Below, in pieces: positions 47,998 through 56,527 of a stretch of 64,000 nucleotides of DNA (its first letter is position 1; each line of letters starts with the position of its first letter). This stretch comes from Variovorax sp. EL159 (GTDB taxonomy: Bacteria; Pseudomonadota; Gammaproteobacteria; Burkholderiales; Burkholderiaceae_C): positions 606,272-670,271 of the forward strand of contig NZ_FMUJ01000001.1 in assembly GCF_900100965.1 (NCBI RefSeq), given 5' to 3'. The notes beneath the pieces were generated by a model, which saw only the letters and a program-made list of their open reading frames with translations, was not told where the DNA came from and did not search any database. The position numbers and the translations under genes are program-made.

Positions 47998-49020
47998 ATG
48001 AAGCCCACCGGCCGCGCCACCATTGCCGACGTCGCCGAAGCCGCAGGCGTCTCCAAAGCCACCGTCTCGCGCTTCCTCAACCACCGCGAACGGCTGTTGA
48101 GCCCCGACATCGCCGCGCGCGTCGAGATCGCCATCGCCAAGCTGGCCTACTCGCCGAGCCCGATGGCGCAGGCCCTGAGCCACGGCCGTTCGCGGCTCAT
48201 AGGCCTGATCGTGGCTGACATCACCAACCCGTATTCCGTCGCGGTGCTGCGTGGCGCCGAGAAGGCCTGCCAGGACGCCGGCTACCTCGTGATGCTGTTC
48301 AACCTTGGCAACGAGAGCGAACGCGAGCGCGAGGCCATCGATGCGCTCGCGGGTTACCAGGTCGACGGCTTCATCCTCAACACGCTGGGGCGTGGCAGCA
48401 ACGTGGTCGATGCAGTCACGCTGCATGGCAAGCCCGCCGTGCTGGTCGACCGCCAGCATGCCGGCATGCACACCGACTTCGTCTCGCTCGACAACCACGC
48501 GGCCATGAAAGACACCTGCGGCCATCTGGTCGACGGCGGCTACCGCGAGTTGCTCTACGTCACCGAACCGCAGAAGGGCGTGAGCTCGCGGCGCGAGCGC
48601 ACGGCCGCCTTCGGTGCCTGCGTGGCCGCGCACGAGCCGCGCGTGGCGGGCGAAATCTTCGAATGCGTCGAAGGCGAGAGCGATGCGCTCGACGACGCAT
48701 TGCGCGCCCTGCGCCAGCGCGCCAAGCGCGGCCGTCGCGCGGCGGTGGTGGCCGGCAATGCCGTGGTCACGCTGCGCGTGGCGCAGGCGATGGCGCGGCT
48801 GGGCTGGCAGTTCGGCAACGACCTGGGCTTCGTCGGCTTCGACGATCCCGAATGGGCCTCGCTCATCGGCCCGGGCCTGAGCACCGTGGCGCAACCGACC
48901 GATGCCATCGGCCGCACGGCGGCTACATGCCTGATCGAGCGGCTGCGGGGTCTGGATGCAGCGCCGCGCCAGCTGCTGCTTCCGGGAGAGCTTGTGGTGC
49001 GAGGCTCGTCGCAGCCGTAG
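47998..49020 (+). CDS. ptxS: LacI-family repressor PtxS
   Basis: Repressor of 340 residues. The N-terminal LacI helix-turn-helix (ATIADVAEAAGVSKATVSRFL) and the hinge lead into a periplasmic-binding-like effector domain (LIGLIVADITNPYSVAVLRG). The wording closely follows Pseudomonas PtxS as I remember it, including RERLLSPDIAARVE and DGFILNTLG. A perfect PtxS operator lies before the operon. 2-ketogluconate is the known PtxS inducer. The gene start takes its ribosome-binding site from the upstream repeat. Its last 98 bases overlap the convergent GMC gene. Confidence 0.87.
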   Translation: MKPTGRATIADVAEAAGVSKATVSRFLNHRERLLSPDIAARVEIAIAKLAYSPSPMAQALSHGRSRLIGLIVADITNPYSVAVLRGAEKACQDAGYLVMLFNLGNESEREREAIDALAGYQVDGFILNTLGRGSNVVDAVTLHGKPAVLVDRQHAGMHTDFVSLDNHAAMKDTCGHLVDGGYRELLYVTEPQKGVSSRRERTAAFGACVAAHEPRVAGEIFECVEGESDALDDALRALRQRAKRGRRAAVVAGNAVVTLRVAQAMARLGWQFGNDLGFVGFDDPEWASLIGPGLSTVAQPTDAIGRTAATCLIERLRGLDAAPRQLLLPGELVVRGSSQP

Positions 49021-50644
49021 CTGGTTGCGCAAAGGTCGCCGGCCCGCGCATCCAGCCGGCCGCGCGCTCGGCGATCATGATCGTCGGCGCGTTGGTGTTG
49101 CCGCCGATCAGCGTCGGCATCACCGAGGCATCGACCACGCGAAGGCCCGCGATGCCATGCACGCGCAGTTGCGGGTCGACCACCGCCATCGCGTCCACGC
49201 CCATCTTGCAGGTGCCCACCGGGTGGTAGATGGTGTCGGCGCGTGCGCGGATGTGCTGGGTGAGTTCTTCGTCGGTGTGGGCGTCGGCCGTGTACACCTC
49301 GCTATGCCGGTATTTCTCCAGCGCCGGCGCGCGAAGAATCTCGCGCGTCTTCTTCACGCCCTGCAGCAGCAGCGCCATGTCTTCCGCATCGGACAGGAAG
49401 CGCGGGTCGATGCGCGGCGCCGAATCGGGGCTGGCATCGGCCAGGCGAACGTCGCCCCGGCCCTTGGGGCGCAGCACGCACACATGGCATGAGAAGCCGA
49501 AGCCCATGTGCAGCTTGCGCGCATGGTCGTCGGTGATCGCGATCACGAAGTGCAATTGCAGGTCGGGCCGGCGCAGCTCGGGCGACGACTTGATGAAGGC
49601 ACCACCCTCGGCGAAGGGCGTGGCAATGAGGCCCGTGCCGCGCTTGCGCCATTCGAGCATCGCCTGCATCAAGTGCACCCCGCCGACAAGGCCGATGCCG
49701 AACAGGTCGGTTTCCTTCGACTTGTAGGCCAGGATGAAGTCGGTGTGGTCCTGCAGGTTCTGGCCCACGCCCGGCAGCGCGTGCTTGACCGCGATGCCGT
49801 GGCGGCCCAGCTCAACGGGGTCGCCGATGCCCGAGAGCATCAGCAGTTGCGGCGAGTTGAAGGCACCGCCGCACAGCGCCACTTCGCGCCGCGCGTGGAT
49901 GGTTTCGATGTTGCCGCCGCGCCGCACCTCGACGCCGACCGCGCGCCGGTCTTCGATCACCACGCGCAGGGCCTGCGTGCCGGTCAGCACGGTGAGGTTG
50001 GGGCGCCTGTCCATCACCGGGTGCAGGTAGGCCGCGGCGGCCGAGCAGCGCTCGCCGTTCTTCGCACCGCCATGGAACTGCGTGACCTGGTAGAGGCCCG
50101 CGCCTTCCTGCTCGTCGCCGTTGAAGTCGTCGTTGCGCGGAATGCCGCATTCCATCGCGGCCTGCACGAAGGCTTCGCTGATGGCGCGCGGGCTTTGCTG
50201 TTCGGACACCTGCAGCGGGCCATCGGCGCCATGCAGTGCGCTCGCGCCGCGCTGGTTGCCTTCAGCGCGCTTGAACCAGGGCAGCACGTCGTCGAACGAC
50301 CAGCCGGCGCAGCCTGCGCGCGCCCAGTCGTCATAGTCGTCGCGATGGCCGCGCACATAGAGCATGGCGTTGATCGCGCTGGAGCCACCCAGGCAGCGCC
50401 CGCGCGGCTGGTAGCCGCGGCGCCCGTTCAGGCCCGGCTGCGGCACGGTCTGGTAGGCGTAGTTGTTGATGGGCGGGCGGCCCGGCAGCATGGCCACCGT
50501 GCCCGCCGGCGCGCGCACCAGAATGCCCCGGCCGTCGCCGCCGGCCTCGATCAGGCAGACCTTCACGGCGGGGTCTTCGCTCAGGCGCGACGCCAGCGTC
50601 GCGCCGCCGGAACCCCCACCCACGATCACGTAGTCGAACTCCAT
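48923..50644 (-). CDS. GMC-family FAD oxidoreductase
   Basis: Glucose-methanol-choline oxidoreductase of 573 residues. FAD loop DYVIVGGGSGGATLASRL; GMC signatures RCLGGSSAINAMLYVRG and GGAFNSPQLLMLSGIG; C-terminal active site TIYHPVGTCKMG with a His. It resembles choline/alcohol dehydrogenases; the substrate is unknown. GMC proteins usually end near AERAAGWM; here about 32 further residues are read through sequence antisense to the end of ptxS. Confidence 0.9.
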   Translation of the reverse strand: MEFDYVIVGGGSGGATLASRLSEDPAVKVCLIEAGGDGRGILVRAPAGTVAMLPGRPPINNYAYQTVPQPGLNGRRGYQPRGRCLGGSSAINAMLYVRGHRDDYDDWARAGCAGWSFDDVLPWFKRAEGNQRGASALHGADGPLQVSEQQSPRAISEAFVQAAMECGIPRNDDFNGDEQEGAGLYQVTQFHGGAKNGERCSAAAAYLHPVMDRRPNLTVLTGTQALRVVIEDRRAVGVEVRRGGNIETIHARREVALCGGAFNSPQLLMLSGIGDPVELGRHGIAVKHALPGVGQNLQDHTDFILAYKSKETDLFGIGLVGGVHLMQAMLEWRKRGTGLIATPFAEGGAFIKSSPELRRPDLQLHFVIAITDDHARKLHMGFGFSCHVCVLRPKGRGDVRLADASPDSAPRIDPRFLSDAEDMALLLQGVKKTREILRAPALEKYRHSEVYTADAHTDEELTQHIRARADTIYHPVGTCKMGVDAMAVVDPQLRVHGIAGLRVVDASVMPTLIGGNTNAPTIMIAERAAGWMRGPATFAQPATAATSLAPQALPEAAAGAALHPDPAAARSGM

Positions 50645-50820
50645 GGCGCGTCTTCCTTCGGTTGTTGCTGCCGCTTCCAGTCGGGCGAGTTCAACTCTAG
50701 GAAGGAACGGGGAGGCGGGGCTTGGCGTTTTCCCTCGGGTCGAAGGTACTCATTGCCCGGCGTTGGCATCGATGCGGGTGCTGCCAATGCACAGGGGCAA
50801 GCGGGTTTTCTCTGCAATTG

Positions 50821-50874
50821 CCGACAGGCGATTGACAGCTGTCGGCGCGAAACTGTGCAGGCTTTCAGCCTGCA
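50821..50874 (+). promoter_or_regulatory. Dyad and leader hairpin upstream of the Tat hydrolase gene
   Basis: CCGACAG (50821-50827) and CTGTCGG (50839-50845) form a perfect 7-base dyad with an 11-base spacer; TTGACA (50832-50837) lies inside it. A perfect hairpin TGCAGGCT-TTC-AGCCTGCA (50856-50874) follows, ending 19 bases before the ATG. No good -10 is visible at the expected place. The remainder of the 249-bp gap (50645-50820) shows nothing clear. Confidence 0.5.
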
Positions 50875-50893
50875 AGAGACAACACCAACAACC

Positions 50894-52456
50894 ATGCAAG
50901 AAACAACGCCTTCGCTTTCTCACATCTCGCGCCGTGGCCTGCTGCGCCTTTCGCTGGGCGGCACCGCCATGGCATCCGTGCCCGGCATCGGCTGGGCCGC
51001 GGCCGGCGCCGCCGCCGCGCCTGTTTTTGCAGACGGCCTGCCGCGCAGCCGGCCCGAGGCGCAGGGCATTTCGTCGGCCTCGATCCTGGCCTTTCTCGAC
51101 GATGCCGAGCGCGGCGCCTTCGAGCTGCACAGCTTCATGCTGTGGCGCAACGGCCATGTGGTGGCCGAAGGCTGGTGGGACCCGTACAAGCCCGAGCGTC
51201 GCCACATGACGCATTCGCTCACCAAGAGCGTGACCGTGTGCGCGGTCGGCATGGCCATTGCCGATGGCAAGTTCGGCCTCGACGACAAGGTCGTGTCTTT
51301 CTTTCCCGAGCACTTGCCGGCCACGGTCAGCGCCAACCTCGCGGCGATGACGGTGCGCGACCTGCTGACCATGCGCACCGGCCACGAGTCGATGGTGTCG
51401 GGCTCGGTGTGGCGGCCGATCCGCACGAGCTGGATCGCCGAGTTCTTCAAGATTCCGGTGGTCTACACGCCGGGCAGCAGGTTCGTCTACACCAGTGCCG
51501 CGACCTACATGCTGTCGGCCATCGTCACCAGGACCACGGGGCAATCGACGGCCGACTACCTCAAGCCGCGCATGTTCGACCCCATGGGCATCACCGGCTA
51601 CGAGTGGGACGTGGGCCCCGAAGGCATCTCGCCCGGCGCCAACGGCCTGAGCTGGAAGACGGTCGATTCGCTCAAGCTGGGCATCCTGCATGCGCAGAAC
51701 GGGCAGTGGAACGGCAAGCAGATCCTCACGAAGGCGTGGGTGGATTCGGTGCACGCGCCGCACACCAAGGACAAGTACGGCTACCAGTGGTGGCTGGGCC
51801 CGAACGGCGCGTACAACGCCGATGGTTTGTTCGGCCAATACGCGGTGGTGTTCCCCGAGCAGAACGCGGTGCTGGCGCTCAACTCGGCATTGCCACCCAA
51901 GGCGGGCTTCAACGCGGGCATTCTGTACAAGCACTTTCCTGCCGCGTTCGGCGGCACCGTGGCCGGCAGCGAGAAAGACTACGCCGTGCTGAAGACCCGC
52001 ACGCGCACGCTGCAACTGCAGCCGCCGATGAGGCCGAGCACCTCGCCCGTCGCCGCGAGCGTCTCGGGCCGTCGCTTCGAATTTCCCGAAAACCCCGAGA
52101 AGGTGAGCGCGATGCAGCTCGACTTCACGCCCGAGACCTGCCTCTTCACGATGCAGGACGAGCGCGGCACGCACAAGGTGCAGGTGGGCCTGCGCAAGCC
52201 CTTCGAGGGCGACACCACCATCACCGGCAACAAGCTGCACCACGAGTACCAGCCCGAGGTCATGCGCGTGGTGGCCAGCGGCGAATGGCGCGACGAACGC
52301 ACCTTCGTCATGACATGGACCTTCGTCGAGTCGGCGTTCCGCGACACCGTGGTGTGCCGCTTTGCCGGGCCATACCTGCGCTTCGACCGCAGCGTCAACG
52401 TCAACTCCAGCGCGACCGAGTTGCCCACGCTCACCGGAACCCGCGTCAAAACCTGA
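50894..52456 (+). CDS. Tat-exported serine hydrolase (beta-lactamase family)
   Basis: Periplasmic serine hydrolase of 520 residues. A Tat signal (SRRGLLRLSLGG, residues 12-23) leads to the beta-lactamase-like domain with Ser108-Leu-Thr-Lys111 (HSLTKSV) and YTSAATYM as the tyrosine motif. The third domain after about residue 400 is beta-rich and unrecognised. Similar proteins are 6-aminohexanoate-dimer hydrolase-like or esterases; the substrate is unknown. It is followed 30 bases on by a response regulator gene. Confidence 0.87.
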   Translation: MQETTPSLSHISRRGLLRLSLGGTAMASVPGIGWAAAGAAAAPVFADGLPRSRPEAQGISSASILAFLDDAERGAFELHSFMLWRNGHVVAEGWWDPYKPERRHMTHSLTKSVTVCAVGMAIADGKFGLDDKVVSFFPEHLPATVSANLAAMTVRDLLTMRTGHESMVSGSVWRPIRTSWIAEFFKIPVVYTPGSRFVYTSAATYMLSAIVTRTTGQSTADYLKPRMFDPMGITGYEWDVGPEGISPGANGLSWKTVDSLKLGILHAQNGQWNGKQILTKAWVDSVHAPHTKDKYGYQWWLGPNGAYNADGLFGQYAVVFPEQNAVLALNSALPPKAGFNAGILYKHFPAAFGGTVAGSEKDYAVLKTRTRTLQLQPPMRPSTSPVAASVSGRRFEFPENPEKVSAMQLDFTPETCLFTMQDERGTHKVQVGLRKPFEGDTTITGNKLHHEYQPEVMRVVASGEWRDERTFVMTWTFVESAFRDTVVCRFAGPYLRFDRSVNVNSSATELPTLTGTRVKT

Positions 52457-52486
52457 GCGCACGATCTTTGGAGACAGAATCGGAGG

Positions 52487-53134
52487 ATGCCCTCCACGAT
52501 TCTGTTGATCGACGACCACGCGATGTTTCGCGAAGGCCTGTTCCTTGCGTTGCGCGAGGCAGAGCCTTCGATGCACATCGAAACCGCCAGCAGCGGCAGC
52601 GAGGCGTTGGAGGCGCTGTCGACCTTGCCCCGGCTCGATGCCGTCATGACCGACTACTACCTGCCCGACCTGGGCGGTGCCGCGCTGGTGAAGCAACTGC
52701 ACCGGCGCCGCGGCGGCCTGCACATCCTCGTGCTGTCGGCTTCCGAAGATCCGCACGACATCGAGACCGCGCTCGAAGCCGGCGCCCATGGCTTCGTCCA
52801 CAAGTCGGCCGACAGCCAGCAGCTGCTGCATGCGCTGCGCCGCGTGATCGCCGGCGAGCAGAACGTGGTGCAGGCATCGCCGCAGAGCGCTTCACCGATG
52901 CCCGTGCTGTCGACGCCGGCCGACGTGCTGAGCCAGCTCACTTCGCGCCAGACCGAGGTACTGCACCTGCTGTGCGAGGGCCTGCGCAATGCGCAGATCG
53001 CCGAACGGCTGGAGACGACGGAGAAGACCATCAAGGCGCACATCTCCGCGATCTTTGCCGCGCTGGGCGTGTCCAACCGCACGCAGGCCGCGATGGCGGC
53101 GCGCCGCGCCGGGTTGCTGGGCACACCGCGCTGA
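52487..53134 (+). CDS. NarL/FixJ-type response regulator, orphan
   Basis: Two-component regulator of 215 residues. Receiver domain with Asp9, Asp10, phosphoacceptor Asp56 (AVMTDYYLP) and Lys106; LuxR-type helix-turn-helix at the C terminus (LTSRQTEVLHLLCEGLRNAQIAERL). No histidine kinase gene is in the window. A dyad over the -35 of the next gene makes that gene a plausible target. The 167-bp gap downstream carries that promoter. Confidence 0.92.
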   Translation: MPSTILLIDDHAMFREGLFLALREAEPSMHIETASSGSEALEALSTLPRLDAVMTDYYLPDLGGAALVKQLHRRRGGLHILVLSASEDPHDIETALEAGAHGFVHKSADSQQLLHALRRVIAGEQNVVQASPQSASPMPVLSTPADVLSQLTSRQTEVLHLLCEGLRNAQIAERLETTEKTIKAHISAIFAALGVSNRTQAAMAARRAGLLGTPR

Positions 53135-53152
53135 GCTCCCCGTTAGTGCCAA

Positions 53153-53190
53153 TGCCTTAGCTTGACAAGGCAAGGGGTGCCACCTAGTCT
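53153..53190 (+). promoter_or_regulatory. Promoter with dyad upstream of the Asp-box gene
   Basis: TTGACA (53162-53167), exactly 17 bases, then TAGTCT (53185-53190). The dyad TGCCTT-N8-AAGGCA (53153-53172) covers the -35. The predicted leader is about 105 bases. A regulator bound here would exclude polymerase or, if upstream-facing, contact it. Confidence 0.65.
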
Positions 53191-53301
53191 GCCGTCGCCG
53201 TCCACAGGAGCAGTCGACGGTAGCCATGGGAAGAGAACCATGCGCGCGCGGCACGGCCCGTCGGGGTTCGCTGCGATGCGATGGAACCACCGGAGGGATC
53301 G

Positions 53302-55506
53302 ATGAGGCACACATTCCTGCGCAGCCTGCTGGCAGCGCTGTCGTTGTTCTTTTTCGCGTCGTTGTGCAGCCATGCGCAACAAAGCTGGAAGCCCGCCAAC
53401 CCCGGAGGCGGCGGCGCCTTCAATTCGCCGGTGATCACCAGCGAAGGCTACTGGGCAGTGGGCTCCGATCTCGGTGGCCTCTACCTGAGCACCGACACCG
53501 GGGCCAGCTGGAAGGCGGTCGGTTCGAGCAGCGGACTGACGGTGACGCACATCGCTTCGATCGCGGCACACCCCGCAGGCAAGCTGCTGGTGGGCACCGA
53601 TGGCGGGCTCTTCGTCGGCAACAGCAACGGCACCGGCTTCAGCCAGAAATACGGCACGGGCTACATCGCCGCCATCGCGGTGTCGGCCGATCCGAACGTC
53701 GTCTATGCCGTGGTCCATCCACAGTGGGACAGCCTGCAGCCGTATGTGATCCGCTCGGCCAACGCGGGCGAGACCTGGAGCCCGACCAGCTCGAACCTGC
53801 CCGCCAACCTGCGCGTGACGGGCCTGCGCACGCACCCGGTCGATCCCAACGGCGTCTGGGTGATCAGCGGCAAGGGGCGCTTTCCCGACCAGGCCGAAAG
53901 CAGCGTGGTGTACCAGGCGTTCTTCTCGACCGACGGCGGTGCGACCTTCGTCAGGCGCGATCCGCAGCAGGGCAAGCTGGTCGACATCGCCTACGGGATG
54001 GACCCGCAGAACCTCAACCTGATGTATGCCACGGTGGTGCAGGCGGGCAACGTGGCCAAGGTCTACAAGTCGGTCGAGACCGGCTTCTCGTGGACCAACA
54101 TCACGCCCGGTGCGCAGGCGCCTTCGGGCGTGATCCTGGCCGACCCCTCCAACGCGAACCACGTGCGCATCATCGACCTGGACAACCAGGCGTTGCGTCC
54201 GCCGCAGACCTACGGCAGCTTCCTGTGGGAGAGCGCCAATGCCGGCGCCACCTGGACGAAACGCACGCTGAGCGTGAGCGGCGGATGGTCGCAGAGCGAC
54301 GAGGTCTGGGGCATGGGCTACAGCTACCAGGGCATGGGGCAGACCATCGGCTACAACCCGGCGAGCCCGAACACCGTGCTGTGGACCAACAACCAGTTCC
54401 TCTACAGCAGCAGCGATGGCGCAAAGAACTGGAGCGACGGCGTCTCCACGGCGGTCGGCGCCAACTGGCGCTCGCGGGGCATCGACAACGTCGTGCCGGT
54501 CGTCGTCGAGCAAAGCCTTGCCGACGCCAACCTCGTCTACGCCGGCTACATGGACATCGGCCTGTGGCGCTCGGACGATGGCGGCAACAGCTGGACCAGC
54601 CTGAACGCCGCGCAGTACACTGGCGGCTGGAGCGGCAAGGGCGGCAACACCCTGAGCGTGGTCGCCGACCCGAGCCGCGCCAACGTGGTGTGGGCACAGT
54701 TGGGCGGCAACCTCGAGAACTGCGGCACGCCCTGCGCCGAGCCGATGTACCTGCTCAAGAGCACGGACCGCGGCGCCAACTGGCAGCGCATGACGCAGGG
54801 GTTGCCCGACCCCATCAAGCGCCTCGAAGGGCTGACGGTGGCGCCCGACAGCGCGGTCAACTACCGCTGGGTCTATGCCGCCGTCAACGGCGACATCTAC
54901 TTGAGCCAGGACGACGGCAACTCGTGGGCGGTGGCGCTGAGCTGCCCCAACAAGGATTGCTTCCGCGTGTACTACACGGCAACCAATGGCGTCTTCGCGC
55001 TGTCGGCCAGCGGCGTGTACCGCTCGTGGCAGGGCGGGCAGGTCAACACATGGCAGCAGCTCGCGCTGCCCGCCGCTATGACGGCCGGCTGGGAAACCAG
55101 CGCACAGGGCACGCACTGGCTGCACAACGCATGGACCTACAGCGGCCCGATGGACCTGGCCAGCAAGGACAACAACGTCTGGATCGCCGTCAAGGGCAGC
55201 GGCAAGGGCCTGTACCAGTCGGCCGATTACGGCCAGAGCTGGACCCGCGTGCAGGCCAGCAACTGGGCCCGGACGGTGACGGTGCACCCGACCAGCGGGC
55301 GCGTGTACCTGGGCAGCTCCAGCGCGGTGCATGCGGGCGGCTATGCGGCGGACAGCCTGGGCGTGCTCACCAGCGCGAACGGTACGTCGGGCTGGACGGC
55401 GCAGAACCAGGGGCTGGCCTATCCCTTTGCTCTGTACGCCAGGGTCTCGCCCAACGGCACGCTGTGGCTGGCTTCGCCGGGGCAGGGCGTGGCGAAGTGG
55501 CGCTGA
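53302..55506 (+). CDS. Secreted Asp-box (BNR) beta-propeller protein
   Basis: Exported protein of 734 residues with a signal peptide (ending about SHAQQ). At least ten Asp-box motifs (S-x-D-x-G-x-x-W or close) are spread through it, e.g. STDTGASW, STDGGATF, SDDGGNSW, STDRGANW, SQDDGNSW and SADYGQSW. This predicts one or two beta-propellers as in GH74 xyloglucanases and sortilin/VPS10 proteins. I could not confirm a catalytic Asp pair, so enzyme activity is open. GGAGGG (53292-53297) fixes the start at 53302. Confidence 0.82.
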   Translation: MRHTFLRSLLAALSLFFFASLCSHAQQSWKPANPGGGGAFNSPVITSEGYWAVGSDLGGLYLSTDTGASWKAVGSSSGLTVTHIASIAAHPAGKLLVGTDGGLFVGNSNGTGFSQKYGTGYIAAIAVSADPNVVYAVVHPQWDSLQPYVIRSANAGETWSPTSSNLPANLRVTGLRTHPVDPNGVWVISGKGRFPDQAESSVVYQAFFSTDGGATFVRRDPQQGKLVDIAYGMDPQNLNLMYATVVQAGNVAKVYKSVETGFSWTNITPGAQAPSGVILADPSNANHVRIIDLDNQALRPPQTYGSFLWESANAGATWTKRTLSVSGGWSQSDEVWGMGYSYQGMGQTIGYNPASPNTVLWTNNQFLYSSSDGAKNWSDGVSTAVGANWRSRGIDNVVPVVVEQSLADANLVYAGYMDIGLWRSDDGGNSWTSLNAAQYTGGWSGKGGNTLSVVADPSRANVVWAQLGGNLENCGTPCAEPMYLLKSTDRGANWQRMTQGLPDPIKRLEGLTVAPDSAVNYRWVYAAVNGDIYLSQDDGNSWAVALSCPNKDCFRVYYTATNGVFALSASGVYRSWQGGQVNTWQQLALPAAMTAGWETSAQGTHWLHNAWTYSGPMDLASKDNNVWIAVKGSGKGLYQSADYGQSWTRVQASNWARTVTVHPTSGRVYLGSSSAVHAGGYAADSLGVLTSANGTSGWTAQNQGLAYPFALYARVSPNGTLWLASPGQGVAKWR

Positions 55507-55693
55507 AAAAATGACACGCGCATGACATCGCGGTAGGCGCACGTTTCGCGGTGTTTCAAAGGCATTGGCTGCTGTCCGGCGCCTTTACCCGCGGTTCACT
55601 TCCCGGACAAATTGCACAGCGCCGGCCGTGGCTCAATTCGCCATCGGCCGGGCTGACTCGTGCGGCGGCCGTCATTCAACGTTCGTTCTGCCT

Positions 55694-56242
55694 ATGCACA
55701 TCCTCTCGGACGCGACGATCTTCACGCAGCTGCGATTCTGGGTGCTGGTGCTCTGCTCGCTGGTGCTGCCCGCCGCGATCTTCGTCACGCTGTTCGTGCG
55801 GCGTGAGTTCTCGAAGGCCTCCGTGCTGGCCTTCGGCCTGCTGCTGATCCTGCTGGCGGGCGTGGACATCTTCCTGCTGCGCGCGCTCGCCATCGCGGCC
55901 CAGGCCACGCCTTCGCTGGCGGACGACATCGTCTTTTCTTCCGAGCTGTCGATCGCGCTGTACATCATCCCGGCGGCGCTCGGCACCTTCGGCCTCAACA
56001 TGGTGTCGCATGTGCTCATGCATTACCTGAAGCAGAAAGAAGCGCGCTTCGAGGCCCATCAGATGCAGCAGGCACTGGTGACGAAGCCTGCCGCGCAAGT
56101 GCACGTGGTGCGCGTGATGCGGGAGCGCGTGCGCCATGGCTCGCCGGGTTTGCGCCGCCGGCGCACGGCGGCGGCAACGCGTGCCTCGGCGCGGCGGGAC
56201 GCCGAAGCCGTGGCCGGCCTTCGCTCATCAGCAGGCGGCTGA
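55694..56242 (+). CDS. Inner-membrane protein of unknown function
   Basis: Unrecognised 182-residue protein starting MHILSDATIFTQLRF. It has three membrane segments in the first 115 residues (FWVLVLCSLVLPAAIFVTLF, VLAFGLLLILLAGVDIFLLR, IALYIIPAALGTFGLNMVSH). The last 60 residues are Arg/Ala-rich (RRRRTAAATRASARRD) and probably disordered. The 188-bp gap after the Asp-box gene shows no clear feature. Function unknown. Confidence 0.65.
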   Translation: MHILSDATIFTQLRFWVLVLCSLVLPAAIFVTLFVRREFSKASVLAFGLLLILLAGVDIFLLRALAIAAQATPSLADDIVFSSELSIALYIIPAALGTFGLNMVSHVLMHYLKQKEARFEAHQMQQALVTKPAAQVHVVRVMRERVRHGSPGLRRRRTAAATRASARRDAEAVAGLRSSAGG

Positions 56243-56282
56243 TTGCCGCGCGCAGCAGCGCGCAGCCACTTCTCATCTCCAC

Positions 56283-56320
56283 GCACCAGCCGGGACCTAT
56301 CGTTTTCCCGATGCTGGTGC
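56283..56320. repeat. Strong stem-loop downstream of the membrane protein gene
   Basis: GCACCAGC (56283-56290) and CGGGA (56291-56295) pair with TCCCG (56306-56310) and GCTGGTGC (56313-56320), with a 10-base loop and a 2-base bulge. There is no T run after it, so it is not a standard terminator. Confidence 0.5.
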
Positions 56321-56369
56321 ACGCCTGCGCGCCACGCGCACCACGGCGTCATTGGGAGACACGCAAGGA

Positions 56370-56436
56370 GAACTATTTTTTAGTTCGCCCGTTGCGAAAA
56401 ACGGTGCTTGGTGCGCTCGCCTCGCACTTCTAGCAT
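56370..56436 (+). promoter_or_regulatory. Promoter and LysR-type site of the NMT1-ABC catabolic cluster
   Basis: TTGGTG (56408-56413), exactly 17 bases, then TAGCAT (56431-56436). The dyad GAACTA-TTTTT-TAGTTC (56370-56386) is centred about 65 bases before the predicted start, the usual place for LysR activator binding. A LysR gene ends the cluster. The rest of the 285-bp gap (56243-56527) holds the stem-loop at 56283. Confidence 0.55.
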
Positions 56437-56527
56437 TCGCCTCGCCAGCCCCGGATGCCCCTGCATCGCGAGCCGGCACACAAGCCGAATGACTCCACCT
56501 CATCGCATCGAAGAAAAGGAATCCGCC

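Noticed and set aside
50871..50910. A direct repeat of TGCAAGA-x-ACAAC on both sides of the hydrolase ATG.
   Set aside because: Two short, partly A-rich copies 24 bases apart around a start codon; too short to call a functional element.
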